Source: Vespula vulgaris
Lineage: Eukaryota > Arthropoda > Insecta > Hymenoptera > Vespidae
Reading direction: 5' to 3'
Length of the DNA stretch: 64,000 nt
Assembly: GCF_905475345.1 (NCBI RefSeq)
Contig: NC_066586.1
Coordinates: forward strand, 19,584,812-19,648,811
The translations under genes were made by a program, and so were the position numbers. The first letter of the stretch is position 1. Every line of letters starts with the position of its first letter. Below, one piece after another: positions 26,186-38,005 of the stretch. The notes under the pieces were generated by a model, which worked only from the letters and a program-made list of their open reading frames with translations, did no database searches and had not been told where the DNA came from.

Positions 26186-26737
26186 TTGATATTTTTCGTT
26201 CTATAAATTGTAAATAGATTACATTTATTTTCATTTTTTTATATAGAACGCTTTAATATAATATTAATATATAAAATATATTAATGATTTAATTGGTATA
26301 CTGAAATAATAATATTTTACTTTTATAAAAAAAAAATAATCGTGGGTATTATATGAATGCTAAAAAATAATTGTTGAAAATGAGATAAAATTAAAAAAAA
26401 AAATTTTTAGTAATATATGACTATTAAACAATATGATAAATTAACGTTAAAGTATTTGTAAAATACTACTCACGTTTTGTAAGAATAATATATAATATTT
26501 TGAAAGAACAAGTAAGACATACATACAGTACAATACATATATTAACAAGTTAGTAATAATAGCATACAAATACAAATATGCTATTCATATATTATATTGA
26601 ATTTTGATAATTAAACAAATTTTATATAGAGAAAAATGAATTTTTTACAAGAACTCACTTTTGATTACAATTTACTAAATATTATCTTTTCCTCTTTTAA
26701 ATAATAAGCAAACATACTGTCACTTTCCATCCTGTAT

Positions 26738-28073
26738 TCATTTGATTATATTTGATGTTTCAGACTTTGTTGCATTATCATCTTCACTATCTTGTGTTAA
26801 TAAATTTTCTGTATTAGTAATAGACTTATTGGATATTTCAATCTCTTTCTTGTCTGTATCTGAATTCTTTATTGTACAATCCTATGTATAAAAATAATTA
26901 AATATTATTTATTTGTAAATCACCAGTATTATTCATGCATAATCATTAATATGTAATATACCTTGGCACATGTCATATTTTGTTTTACAGCACAAATTTC
27001 AAGTAAGTTGTATTTCCTATATTTATAATAATCAGGTGCAACAGATATCAAACATGTACCCCTTATTACTTCTACCACAACAGCAAGTTCTGGATTTTTT
27101 AAATTTGCTCTATTTCCAGGATTTTTTTTCTTTATTATTTCTGCTAGGTCATTAATAATTTCTTCTCTATGTATACTGTCATTACTGTGACGACTGAAGA
27201 AAAGATTTTTTATTATATTTATAACAATACTATCAATAACCACATAAATTTTGATTATCTTTGAATAATACTCACTTAAATACAATACTATATGTTTTTG
27301 GTTCTTGAGAAAAATATTTTTCAAGTATCACGTTTGCTGTTGATTTGATATCATTCATATATGCTTTACATACAACTTCTATTGGTAAAAGTCTTAATAA
27401 GAATCTACTGCGTTGCTGTTTTGTCCTGTCTAATTCCTTGATTATATGACTAACTAATTCTAAAGGATTCGATAATGTACTTTTAATAAAAACCACATTT
27501 TTTACACCAGTATGTACCACCTGATAAAAGTTATACAGTTATACAGTTATACAGTTATACAGTTATACAATATACCTAATAAAAGTTATACAGTTAGTAT
27601 ACCAAACAATACAAAATTTGATAAAAAATCTACCTGAAATCTTCTTGAAGCAATTGGTTTTTCAGATTCTGCTTTTAATTGATTAATTTCTTTGCTTAAA
27701 GCAGTTGATATATCTTCTTCATCGCTATTATTTTGCTGATCATTCTCAGGAGACTGTATTTCATTTACTACAGAGTCTTCTTTCGCACCGATCGTTGATA
27801 TCTCAAAAAAAATTATATACTTTATAGATAACGATTTTCGTAAAAATTTAAATTACTTTACTCAATCGACTGGTATACCTTATCGTTGTTTAATCCATAA
27901 ATTTCGTCTGCAAATTCGTTAAGTAATTTATATGCATCTCGTACACAGTCCTTTTCACGAAAATTACACGTGCACAGAAATCCTGTCATGCCTGTTTCTA
28001 AAGTAAGGTGTCTACGTTTTTTTTGATTACTTTCCTTATTCGGAAAATAATATTTTTTTCTTTTTTGCTCCAT
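26738..28073 (-). CDS. THUMPD1: THUMP domain-containing protein 1 (THUMPD1/Tan1-like)
   Basis: Five exons close in frame to 327 residues (human 353): 28073-27879, 27801-27634, 27520-27276, 27193-26962 and 26881-26738. A basic N-terminus with KRKKYYFP leads to GMTGFLCTCNFREKDCVRDAYKLLNEFADEIYG, typical of the family (given here in short landmarks: GFLCTCN, CVRDAYKLLNE). The THUMP domain in exons 3-4 contains RFLLRLLPIEV and the conserved end RGTCLISVAPDYYKYRKYNL. The tail is acidic. The protein is the RNA-binding adaptor for NAT10/Kre33, which makes N4-acetylcytidine in tRNA-Ser and tRNA-Leu. The second intron holds a period-8 tandem repeat. Confidence 0.9.
27529..27570. repeat. Period-8 tandem repeat in THUMPD1 intron 2
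   Basis: Five near-perfect copies of TTATACAG, with a related single copy after a short gap (about 27587-27595). The array begins only about 10 nt upstream of the exon 3 acceptor in transcript orientation, so it occupies the branch-point end of the intron. Confidence 0.9.
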
Positions 28074-28599
28074 TTATATAAACGAAATAATTATAACAAT
28101 TATAATGATAAAATAATTTTATAAATTGAAAAGTTTACTCTTATCAATTATGACAACCCGCGTAGTTTTAAGGCTACTTGTTACCTTCTGCTCGTAGCGC
28201 GTGCGACTTCAGCGGCAGATATGGATAGAATGTGAACTATAAACATGGTGGGGGAAACACTATCCCCAATGTAAGCCTATTATACCGACGTATAAGTTTG
28301 TTGTGTTGTACCTTTTTGCGCGTAAACTGATTCGAGTCAACGTGTAACGGAATATAATATTTACAAAATCCATAAACAGCAAAGCTCTTTCAAAAGGTTT
28401 TTGCTCCAAGTATCAACAAAGATTTAAGGTAAATATATTTTTATATCGATCATTTCTTCTAATATTTTTGACTCTATTACGATACTTATCTTGTTATTTC
28501 TCTGTTTCAGAATTTCATTTGCATGCGTATCAATAAAATAATCGAGTGTTCGTATCGCTAAAATAAAAGCAAATCGTATATGATTATTTTATATTTAAT

Positions 28600-29080
28600 A
28601 CATTTTTCTTTTCCATAGTTCAATGAAAATCATAATTTTATTTTAATAAATTAAATTCTATATTAAAGTCAAATAACAAGTTTTTTAGTTTGTTCTTTCC
28701 TAAAGTTTAATTAAATTCATAATTTTATTCTTAGAAATCAAGTTCTATATTAAAGTCATAGCTATGAGACGTATGAAATATGGTAATTGTTGGAAGTATT
28801 GAAACTATACTCGATAAAGGCGTACACGGAACTGAAACACAATGAGATATGTATCAAGTTTTTCCTTCGTCACGCGTTACGCAAAAAGAATATTTGTTTA
28901 TATCAGGATCGCGAATTTACCATTTCATTTAATTAATTAATTTATTTACATTTAATGTATTTAAATTTAATGTTGAATTAAATCCAAAATGTTATCTTCC
29001 ATAAATAATATATACAAATATATTTCTTTTTTTCTTATCTCTATTATTTTCTATAAAATCAAATGATATTAAAGTCATTA
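28600..29080 (+). repeat. Three diverged copies of a roughly 60-bp AT-rich repeat
   Basis: Copies at about 28603-28671, 28690-28758 and 29025-29077 each run from a pyrimidine block (TTCTTT..) to the shared end ATATTAAAGTCA. The first two also share ATAATTTTATT and TTCTATATTAAAGTCA. The spacing of the first two is about 87 bp. No coding capacity or terminal inverted repeat is seen. Confidence 0.65.
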
Positions 29081-29640
29081 AATTAAGGCTTTTTGAAATA
29101 ACGAAACAAATAAGAAATGGCAATTATGGAGAACACTGCAAGTACACATGGAGGTGAATTAAGCACACTTCGATATCTGACGTCTTCTTTACTTTTACAA
29201 TGTTTAAAAGAAGAGATTAAGGATTAAGAATTTTTTATTTTTGATAGAAGTAATCCGATATATATATTAAGGAATATATCCAGTTACGAGTGTTTCAAAA
29301 TAACATTAATAGAAATACAGAAATATTCGTGATCACGTGGGATAATGAAATAGATCTCGCGATACTATCGATTAAAAATCGATCGAGTTTAATATATACT
29401 GGTTTAAAGTTTTGTGCGGGAAAATATGAAACTTTTCAATTAGATGAGATGCAAAAAGATTTTTTTTTTATTTTTCGATTAGATAAATAAATTTAGTGAT
29501 AGTATCGCAAACGATATGCATATTCAATGATATGCAAAACGCTATATTCAAAATTATGTTTTAATATAAAAATACATAAAAGTTATAAAAAATAATTTTA
29601 TATTAGTTACAATTATCTTAAAATAATGTTTATCATATTA

Positions 29641-29643
<3 letters not shown>

Positions 29644-29693
<50 letters not shown>

Positions 29694-29735
29694 ATATATA
29701 TATATATGTATATATGTGTGTGTGTATATATATAT
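29644..29735. repeat. TA-rich microsatellite
   Basis: A long TA dinucleotide run interrupted by TATG and a short GT block. It sits about 20 bp beyond the CTF18 stop codon, in its 3' UTR or trailer. Confidence 0.95.
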
Positions 29736-29754
29736 TGATTATTACTGACAAAAG

Positions 29755-32700
29755 TTATAGCAGATCTTTCATTAAAACTTGTCGTCGTACTGCAGTAGTT
29801 AAACCTTCTTTATATTTGTACCAGAAACCATATTTTTTCACGATGTCTCGGATTTGTTTTATTTCGTGTGATTTTGGAGATAATTTTGCGTTTGTTTTGA
29901 TATTGTTATCATCAGGTACCATTATTTTACTAAAGTAATTTTTATATTTCTACATGAGGATAAGTATAAAGAAAAAAAATATATATATATATAAATTTAA
30001 TATTATTATCACAGAATATTCTTAGAAGTTCTTAAAAAACTCACTGAAATTTGTATTGAAGTTTTATCAACTTGTTTTGAACAATTTGATGTAACAGATG
30101 TATCATTATTTGTTATCATAGATTTGTTTGACTGTATTGAATTCACACTTATGGCAGTTTCTTTTATTTTATTCTGTACTTCTTTTTCTGTATCATTTTG
30201 TGTAATTCCTGTGACTTTTGCAGATTTTTTAACATATTCAATTTGTAATTCTTGAGAAATAATTTGTAATACTGCATAAGAAATTTTCACACGTTTTTTA
30301 CAATCATGAAAGCAGCCAATTTCACAAATATTGCTATAGTTAATTACGAAACGAATTAATTGCTGGATTTTTGACAATATGAAGAAATAACATGTAAAGG
30401 ATTACTATCAATTATCAAACATACAGTTTTTTACAGTTTCACTTACGGATTCAGTTGATATTCATATCTTCCTTCTGTATTTTTCTCTTGTACTAAAGTA
30501 AGTCCAAAATCTAACATAATGTTAACAACACGTGAGAGATGAGCTTTTTCTGCAGAAGAATATAAATGACCAGAAACAGTACGAATTTGTGGATTTAACA
30601 GATCAGGTAAAATAGGAGTAACATCCATAATCGATGTTACATTATCAATTCCACGATTCCGTTTCAATGTTGTCAAGATGCTTGTGCTTTTTGCGATTTT
30701 TTGATTTGTCTATAAACATAGAATATATTTGTATTCGTTTACACATTACTAATTTATATTTGTAAAAATTTCTTGATTAACACAAAGATATTTACTTCAA
30801 ATATAATAACAGGGTAAAATAATTTCGGAACTTGCATAGTAGATAAATTTAAATGCCATGTAAAAAATGCATAATTTGTATATGGCATAATTGACCAAGA
30901 TTGATTATGTAAAACAGAAGTAGAAATTTCATCATAAAATTGAAACCATTCAGTTGCTTCAGATATATTTGGTATTTTATCACTACAATTTGTAAGATAA
31001 TTATGAAATATGCCATGAACTAATTTTTCATTGTCTCCTATGTGAAAAAATTACATTAATGCAATAATATTAAGTTTAAGCAAGTAAAACAGATGAGAAA
31101 TAAACAAGTAGTTAATGTTAAAACTGAAAAAAAAAATCAAATTACCACTTTGTACTATTCTCAATATATTATACATTCTATCGCGGGTGGATAGAATACC
31201 CGTTTTAGTGACAGGAATTTTAAGAATTTCTTTCCATGTATCGAATAATCCCTTGCGAGTATTTTTTAATCCTAAAGACATATTATGCTTTAGATCAACA
31301 TTTCCCATATATTGTAATGTACCAAGACATGATCTAATATCACAATCACAATTTTCTACTAATTTTAGAAGATCATTTTGATGTATTTTTAATTTTTCTT
31401 TTTGCGCTATTTCCATTAGTCTCTGTACTAATCGTGTAGTACTTACTGGTGGTACAGATATTACAAGAGCAAAATTTCTGAGTGGTCTAGAACATATAAT
31501 TAATTTTTATGGTAATTCTTTAAATTGTATTATATATCTTTAGTTAAAATACAGACCTTAAAGATGGAGTATATAGTTCATTACAAATACAAATTATGGG
31601 ACGTTGACAACTTTCTTCTTTTTTTTCAGTTTTCATTTTATATTTTTTATCTTTGGAAGAAGATTTCCCTTGTACAAATTTTAAAAGTTCTTCAATTGAA
31701 GCTGTTGGTGCACCATCTATTTCATCAAGAATTAGACAATTTGGACGTGGATCTTTACCCATTACTGCTTTCATTTGTGTTGAAGCACGAAGTATTTGTC
31801 TATAAAAAAATATTTATAAATATTAATATTGCATATAACTATATAATTTATCTATGTTATATCACCTAAAAGCATCAGGTCCTCTTTCATCGCTTGCATT
31901 AACTTCAATAATATTGTAACCTGCATGTTTTGCCGCTAAATGTGCTAAAGTTGTTTTTCCTAATCCAGGAGGTCCTGTAAGTAATACTATCTTATGAATA
32001 GGATACCCTTTATTATCCACATCATTTTGATTACTATCTTCAAATTTTTCTGCCATTGTTGTAGATACATTAATTCTTTTTTTTCGAGAAGATATTTCTT
32101 TATTAAATACTATTTTATCCCATAACTTTAACCAATACAAAAACTGTCTATTAACATTTTCATCCGAAAGAAGTTCTATGTATTTTTTAGGTTTATATTT
32201 ATCAACCCATAATTCAGTGCCAGTTGTTTTATCATAATCAAAAGATGTAGTGGCTGCTAAACTTGCACGTTTTGCATTATTGATAATCTATTATAGCATA
32301 AATTAATGTATAAATTAATAACATATCAGGATATATATGTTTAGTGCTTTAGGTAATATTGCAAGTAAGTCTTATTCTAAATGTACTTACAATTTCTTCT
32401 GCTTCTGCCTTAAGTTGATCATATGATATCGATAATAGATTACGAACAGGTTTTACTGATTCTATAGTTGCATTTTCTTCATTCTTGATTCTAATATATA
32501 AACGTTGAGAATCAAAGGGTCTAGTTAATGCTATAAAATTCCAGGGTGGTACGCGTAAAGAAATGTTACCATTTTCGTTACTATTAATAAAAATATAGTC
32601 ATTAAATTATTGAAGTTGTAAATTGAGATTTTTTTAAGTTATGAATTATAAATAATCTTACTCCTGATAATATTTAGTTTTATTAGGTCTATGATTATCT

Positions 32701-33238
32701 TCTTCTTGCAATTTTTTTCTTGTGTTAACAACTGTTTTAATGATAGCATCAGTTTCATTCCAACAAGGTCTTTTTTGTTTCGGCTCTAAGAACTCGGCTA
32801 TAAAATAAATATATCAAAATGAAACTTTAACATTTTGTAAGAAGAATTTTGTAAGAGAATTCCATATATGTTTCTGCATACTGAAAGTATCTTTTTCCAA
32901 TAAATCTGATATGTCACCAAATAACTCATCATAATTCCTTTTTTTTAAATTAGCTATAGAATGATTATAAGATTCATTTGCCTGGGTGGAAGTGCTTGGT
33001 TGATTGAAATCATTTTCAAATAGTTCCTGTTTTTTGGTCTGTTGTAACGTTTGTTCTTCATTATTTTTAAGATTCTTCTTGTTATTTAATTGAGCTAAAA
33101 AATAAATGTTTATACGAAAATCTTAATTACAAATAGAGAGGTTATGAAGCATATACCTTGAATTTCCTGTAAAACTTCAAAGTCATCTTTATGTATTAAA
33201 TCGTACTCTTCATCTGAATCTGGAAATTCATTATCCAT
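29755..33238 (-). CDS. CHTF18: CTF18/CHTF18, large subunit of the alternative RFC clamp loader
   Basis: Eleven exons, about 880 residues: 33238-33157, 33094-32882, 32797-32662, 32580-32391, 32287-31866, 31799-31557, 31486-31146, 31037-30796, 30709-30447, 30362-30045 and 29949-29755. ELWVDKYKPKKYIELLSDE opens the RFC-like core. Walker A is TGPPGLGKTTLAHLAAKHAG at about residue 315; sensor motif EVNASDERG and Walker B CLILDEIDG follow. The C-terminus FWYKYKEGLTTAVRR..LMKDLL is the conserved Ctf18 tail that binds Ctf8 and Dcc1. The complex loads PCNA and supports sister-chromatid cohesion and leading-strand replication. All junctions close in phase except exon 9 to exon 10: the donor CC/GTAAGT leaves phase 2, but the CCAG acceptor at 30363 needs phase 0. 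See findings. Confidence 0.88.
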
Positions 33239-34494
33239 TTCGTGTATTATACAAAAATAAATGTAAACGGTGGAAAGTTAATTATCTTAAAATATTATAT
33301 ATATGTACATCGTTGATCGCGTTACTATTCATACCGGAACATTTTCGCGCTTTCTTATATTATAAAGTGACATTATCTGGTCCTGTTGATATATAGTAAG
33401 GTAGTAATAATGTTGATTGGCTAGATATTAGAATAAGAACCAATCAAATATAAGTAATAACGTTCGATGATTCGTTTCAGCAGTATTTCGTATTCATTTG
33501 TAAATTGATCTTAAAAATAAAAAAAAAAAAATAAAAAAAAAATAAAGAAATTCCTTTAATAAGATTATTAATTTATTTTTAACTAATGAAATATGCCGTA
33601 GATTAGTAATCTATTATGTTGTTCTCCAAGAAATTGTAACAAACTAGTAAAACATAAATTACGTATGTAAAGCACGTCGTACGGCAACACGGCTTGTACT
33701 GCAAACGATCCTCTGAATATTAAACGACACTCCTTGATTCATTGTATTTTAAATATGTAACAAGTCGGTGTATCTCATTCTTGCATATACGACACATCTT
33801 CATATTTTATATTTTTAGGAAAATGAAAACTTAAGTTTGCGACGAATATAAAAAGATTACGATCGATTCTAAAAATCTTAATTACTTTATTTCGTATTCA
33901 CATCTGCCTTATTTATAGAGGTTATGTTCCAACGTTATCGCTATTCAAGAAATTGATATATTCTAATAAATATATTTTACGGTTCAATAACAACACGAAG
34001 ATTTATTTTCATTATTTCTTACAGGAAGTAAATTCATTTCTTTTTCCATTAGTATATTCTGTCTTTCTTTCTTTAGTTCTTTGAATAGTGTTGTTACGAG
34101 GGATTGATATGGGTAGTGTTGATATGAAAAAACAGAAACACAGGAAACGATAAGAATTACTAGCTTTGTTGTTTTCGTGGAAAGAGTTTCCAAATCTTCG
34201 GAAGATATTCTTTTCTTGTATATGTACAGAGACGTCGTGTGAAAAGCTAGAGGGCACTTCTCTGGAAAGGAACGCGAAGAGGAGTTAAGGAAAGTTTAGT
34301 TTTCGCTGTGAAGCGATATAGTGCGTTTCGTGATGTACTATTACGTTTCAACTTGAATCACGTGATTGTTTTTAGCGTAATTAAAAACAAAGATTGTGTA
34401 TATCAATACAATGTATCTCAAACAATACATTTTTTGAGGTTCTTTTGGAAAACGATGAACGTCTTACGTTTTACTGTCTTTTTATATTCAGAAA
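33239..34494. other. Intergenic stretch; composition changes here
   Basis: Promoter side of CTF18 and upstream region of the RGS-like gene. An A-rich run is at about 33518-33545. From about 33.6 kb on, CpG and TCG-type words become common, in contrast with the DNA to the left. No supported gene. Confidence 0.5.
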
Positions 34495-34870
34495 ATGGGT
34501 CATCCTATGATTAAGGTAAGCAGTCAGCGTAAATCCGGCCGGCAAAATTTGCGATCGATAACGTCCTTCGTCTCGTACATTAGCGTTTGCTTGAGTCGTA
34601 GAACGCGATACGATATTCCAAATTTCTTTGTAGCAGATAAAAACAGAAGAGAAATCTATTTATAAGTTTGAGTTGCATCGTCGTCGACGGTTCGTTGGTG
34701 TTGATCTATGGAACGATTGAATATCTTGTATTAAAAAATTTCAAACGTACAACGTAGTTATAATTTGGCATTTCATTGTTTCTCTGACGTAATAGTTCTC
34801 ATAAAACGTTCATTGATTATGATTATTTTTTTTTGAGCATGCGAATTGCGTTTCAAGATTCGCGAAAACG

Positions 34871-34929
<59 letters not shown>

Positions 34930-37508
34930 ATGCGCAGATATATATATATATAGAAGACGCGCGGACTAATAAAACGACAGTAACAACAAAAAGTTAATGT
35001 TTAATCGATTATATATAATACCGCTTTACTTTTCTAGGTGTTACGTCTTGACTGTGTTTAAGTATGAATATAACACGACTCGCGCGCGCGAACAAAGTTT
35101 ACAATTTGAATATTTACTTAAACGATTTCTTTAACATTGACGTTACTTTCCATTTTTGAGTAACCGGCATGAAGCATGCAGGCTCCTCTATCAAGAAGAA
35201 CGATAGGCTGCATTGGAAAATGTACTTCTGGTCTGAAACGCGAGGAGTTGGATCAGATAACAGATAATATTACGAAAACTTTAACGCATCCGCGTGGTAG
35301 ACAAATTTTTCGGAGATATTTGGAACAACGAAATCTCAGAGATAATCTCGAATGTTTAGATTTATACGAAACTTGTTCTGAATTTATCGCGAAAGAGCAA
35401 AAGTATGTATACGATTTTTATTGTAAATTTCACAGTATTTCATTGCGATATATTCTATGTTCACAGTACGTCATCGAAAGATTTTAATTTAGAAAGTTTA
35501 ACCAACGACGTTACGAGGATGAAAGAACTCCTTGAAGATTTGGACGGTGTTCCACAGATAGATTTGGCTCTCTTGGAACGCTTCAATGACGCTCTAAACA
35601 GTGAGTCCAGAATAACGATGCTCGCTGTATTGGAAAATACGAGGGAACGTTTAAAAGATCATTTGAGGCGTGTACACGGAAGTTTTAAACGATATGCTTC
35701 AGAACCGTGTCCTATAAGTAAATAAAAAGTGTTACCACTTCGATATAGGATCGATGACTTAATGCATTTTAATATGACGCGTTATTATATCGTATTTATA
35801 TGTTCGCAAGCGATATTTTAAAATTTATTACCGTACGATTAAACTTATAATAATAGATTTATTGTACAGCACAAGAAAAAAATTTTCTACGATGAAACGA
35901 AATGTAAATGGCGTTGTCGTTATTTAAAAAGTCCTATTTTCTTTAGACGTTATATTTTGGACGGATAAAACTGATATATACACATACACTCACGCATATA
36001 CAGATTTGAAATAAGCGTAATATTCATATTGATTATTTATTTTGTTTACGTCGATTAGTATCCATGTATTTATTATTGGCAGTTCGATAATTAAATAAGG
36101 TTAAATATGGGAGGGATTATTCATCATTCTAGTAATGTATTAAGGTATAACGACGCACGAACTTAAATTCTCGGAAAGTCGAATACATCGATCATTTTTA
36201 TTTTTATTAGCAAAACCAAGACGGAGAAGAAAATCAAGAGAACGTCGCAAGAACTCGTCAATACTTTCCCGAAAAATATTATTACGAATATTCAGACAAC
36301 CACGGTAGCAGTAGAAAATTATAGAAGAGAGAATAATGATTTTACAGCGTTTCATAGTGATTTATCGAAGAAGGAAGCGAGTTAGATATAGATATATTAA
36401 CGATATAATCAATAATATTTAAAAAAATATTTCTACGTAAGGATTTCATTTTAGAAGTATTTGAAACAGAATTTACCAAAACAAAGATTCGAAATTTATT
36501 CGAGACCTTGGATCAATTAGAAGCGAGTTTAACATTTTCTCGTATTTTGGAATCCGAACAATGGCTACGATATTCCGCTTTAAAAGCACAAAAAGTTGCT
36601 ATAGTCGATGATCTCAGGAAAGCTAATAAACTGAATAAAAATATGTTGAGTTAGTCGACACGTGTATATTGTGTAATAATAAGAAATACATTTTTATTTT
36701 TACAATCGGTACAATTAACAGCTTTTTGTTAGATTTATTCAGACAAAGTGTAACGGACGCACGTATTGGAAATACGGATACCTTACCGGAACCTTTGAAA
36801 AGAGAAGTGCAACGGATTTGGCACAGAAAGTAATGTTATAAGATACGATCGATCGCGTATTAAAATATCTATTTGAACAATTCTTGATAGGTACGACGAT
36901 CTGTTAAAGCAAAACGAACGACTAAAGAAAGAAATCGTTACAATGAACGCTCACGTCGAAGAGAAGAATAAACAGGTCAACGAAATTTCCAAACGTTACC
37001 TCACGGAGAGTGATATTTACATCGTTCGCCGATGATGTCATTCGTTTGTTTTTTCGTAGATAGAGGTACTCGAACGAAAGTTATTGAATATGGCTGAAAA
37101 TTTAATAGAACGCGAAGAAGCGATAAAGAGAGTCTGTACCAAATATTTGAATCTTAAAAAACGTAAGGACGAGGAAGAAGTTTTATTGAGAGGTTCGATC
37201 GAGACATTGCAGGTAAAATAAATTTTTATGCGATCACGTTGCGTTCGATTAAGGATAGCGCTTAAGGATTGATTGTCATTTCTAAGGATGCGCTGCAAAA
37301 GGCACGTAACGCGAATGTTTCGAGCAAGCCCGAGATACGCCTTTCTTTAGGCAAAGATGCTCAATTGGCCATGGAGATACGACGAAGCGATCGCTTGGTA
37401 TACGAGAACGCACTTTTAAGAGCGCATTTGCAAGAGGCAAGACGTGCATGCAAAAGCAGTAGAAGTAGCAGCGTCGTATCTTTACAAAAGGATTCCTTCA
37501 AAATATAA
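34495..37508 (+). CDS. RGS-like domain plus coiled-coil protein, unrecognised
   Basis: Exons proposed: 34495-34515 (MGHPMIK, phase 0, strong donor AAG/GTAAGC), 35182-35402, 35467-35717, 36211-36304, 36455-36649, 36733-36829, 36891-36975, 37060-37212 and 37287-37508. Exons 2-3 read as an RGS-like helical domain: LTHPRGRQIFRRYLEQ, NLECLDLYETCSEF, then IDLALLERFNDAL and RERLKDHLRRVHGSFKRY. The later exons hold FETLDQLEASLTFSRILESE, LPEPLKREVQRIW and a charged coiled coil (LLKQNERLKKEI, VLERKLLNMAENLIERE), ending Ser-rich. All junctions among the last six exons close. The exon 3 to exon 4 junction does not: exon 3 exits in phase 1 but exon 4 needs phase 0, so an exon is missing, the sequence has an indel, or these are two genes. 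Start at 35176 is an alternative. Function unknown; G-protein or scaffold role is only suggested by the fold. Confidence 0.6.
34874..34918. repeat. TA microsatellite in RGS-like gene intron 1
   Basis: About 22 TA units, followed by a short CACACA block. It lies in the proposed first intron. Confidence 0.95.
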
Positions 37509-38005
37509 TTTCTCTGCTTTTACATGCGTATCAATAAATCATTCTTCGGATATTATAATTGAAATTTATTGTCGCAACGGTGGTTCAGCTTTTTCTTTAC
37601 ATATAGTTATAGATACATGTTTCTGTACAATTCATTATATCAGCAAATAATAACGTTACGCATAAGGTTTCTTGAAAATTGGATTGGCATTAAGTGAATA
37701 CAGGTGCTTCGCTATATGAACAGCGAATTCGAAGACGGAAAGTCCACTTAGTGCGCTACGGCACTGGACTATCGTGTAATCGCTCTTTCTCATATTTCTC
37801 GTAAGTGAACAACAACAAAAATATTGTTATCTTGAATAAATACTCGGCTGTAGCATGATAAAAAAAGGAGGTTGTAACATGATTCGTTTTAGATCAAAGA
37901 TTATTATTTTCAGAACGGACGACAGGAGTAAGGCCAAGAAGGATCTTGCTCGTATTGACTTTTGACGATGATTTTTTATCATTGATATCGGTTTCAACGT
38001 CGACG

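Larger units (their letters stand above)
28074..29754. other. Stretch between THUMPD1 and CTF18
   Basis: No supported protein gene. It contains the THUMPD1 promoter side and the 3' UTR of CTF18. On the plus strand GATTTAAG/GTAAAT at about 28430 and TCTGTTTCAG ending at about 28510 look like a donor and acceptor, so a divergent non-coding transcript is possible. Three diverged repeat copies lie at 28600-29080, and a TA microsatellite ends the stretch. Confidence 0.45.

Noticed and set aside
29642..29938. 98-codon plus-strand frame over the TA repeat
   Set aside because: It is a translation of the microsatellite and of the antisense of the CTF18 last exon, which is clearly coding on the minus strand.
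35869..35911. Micro-exon to link RGS exon 3 with exon 4
   Set aside because: Entry in the required phase 1 meets a stop before the GTAAAT donor. Other phases do not match the preceding donor.
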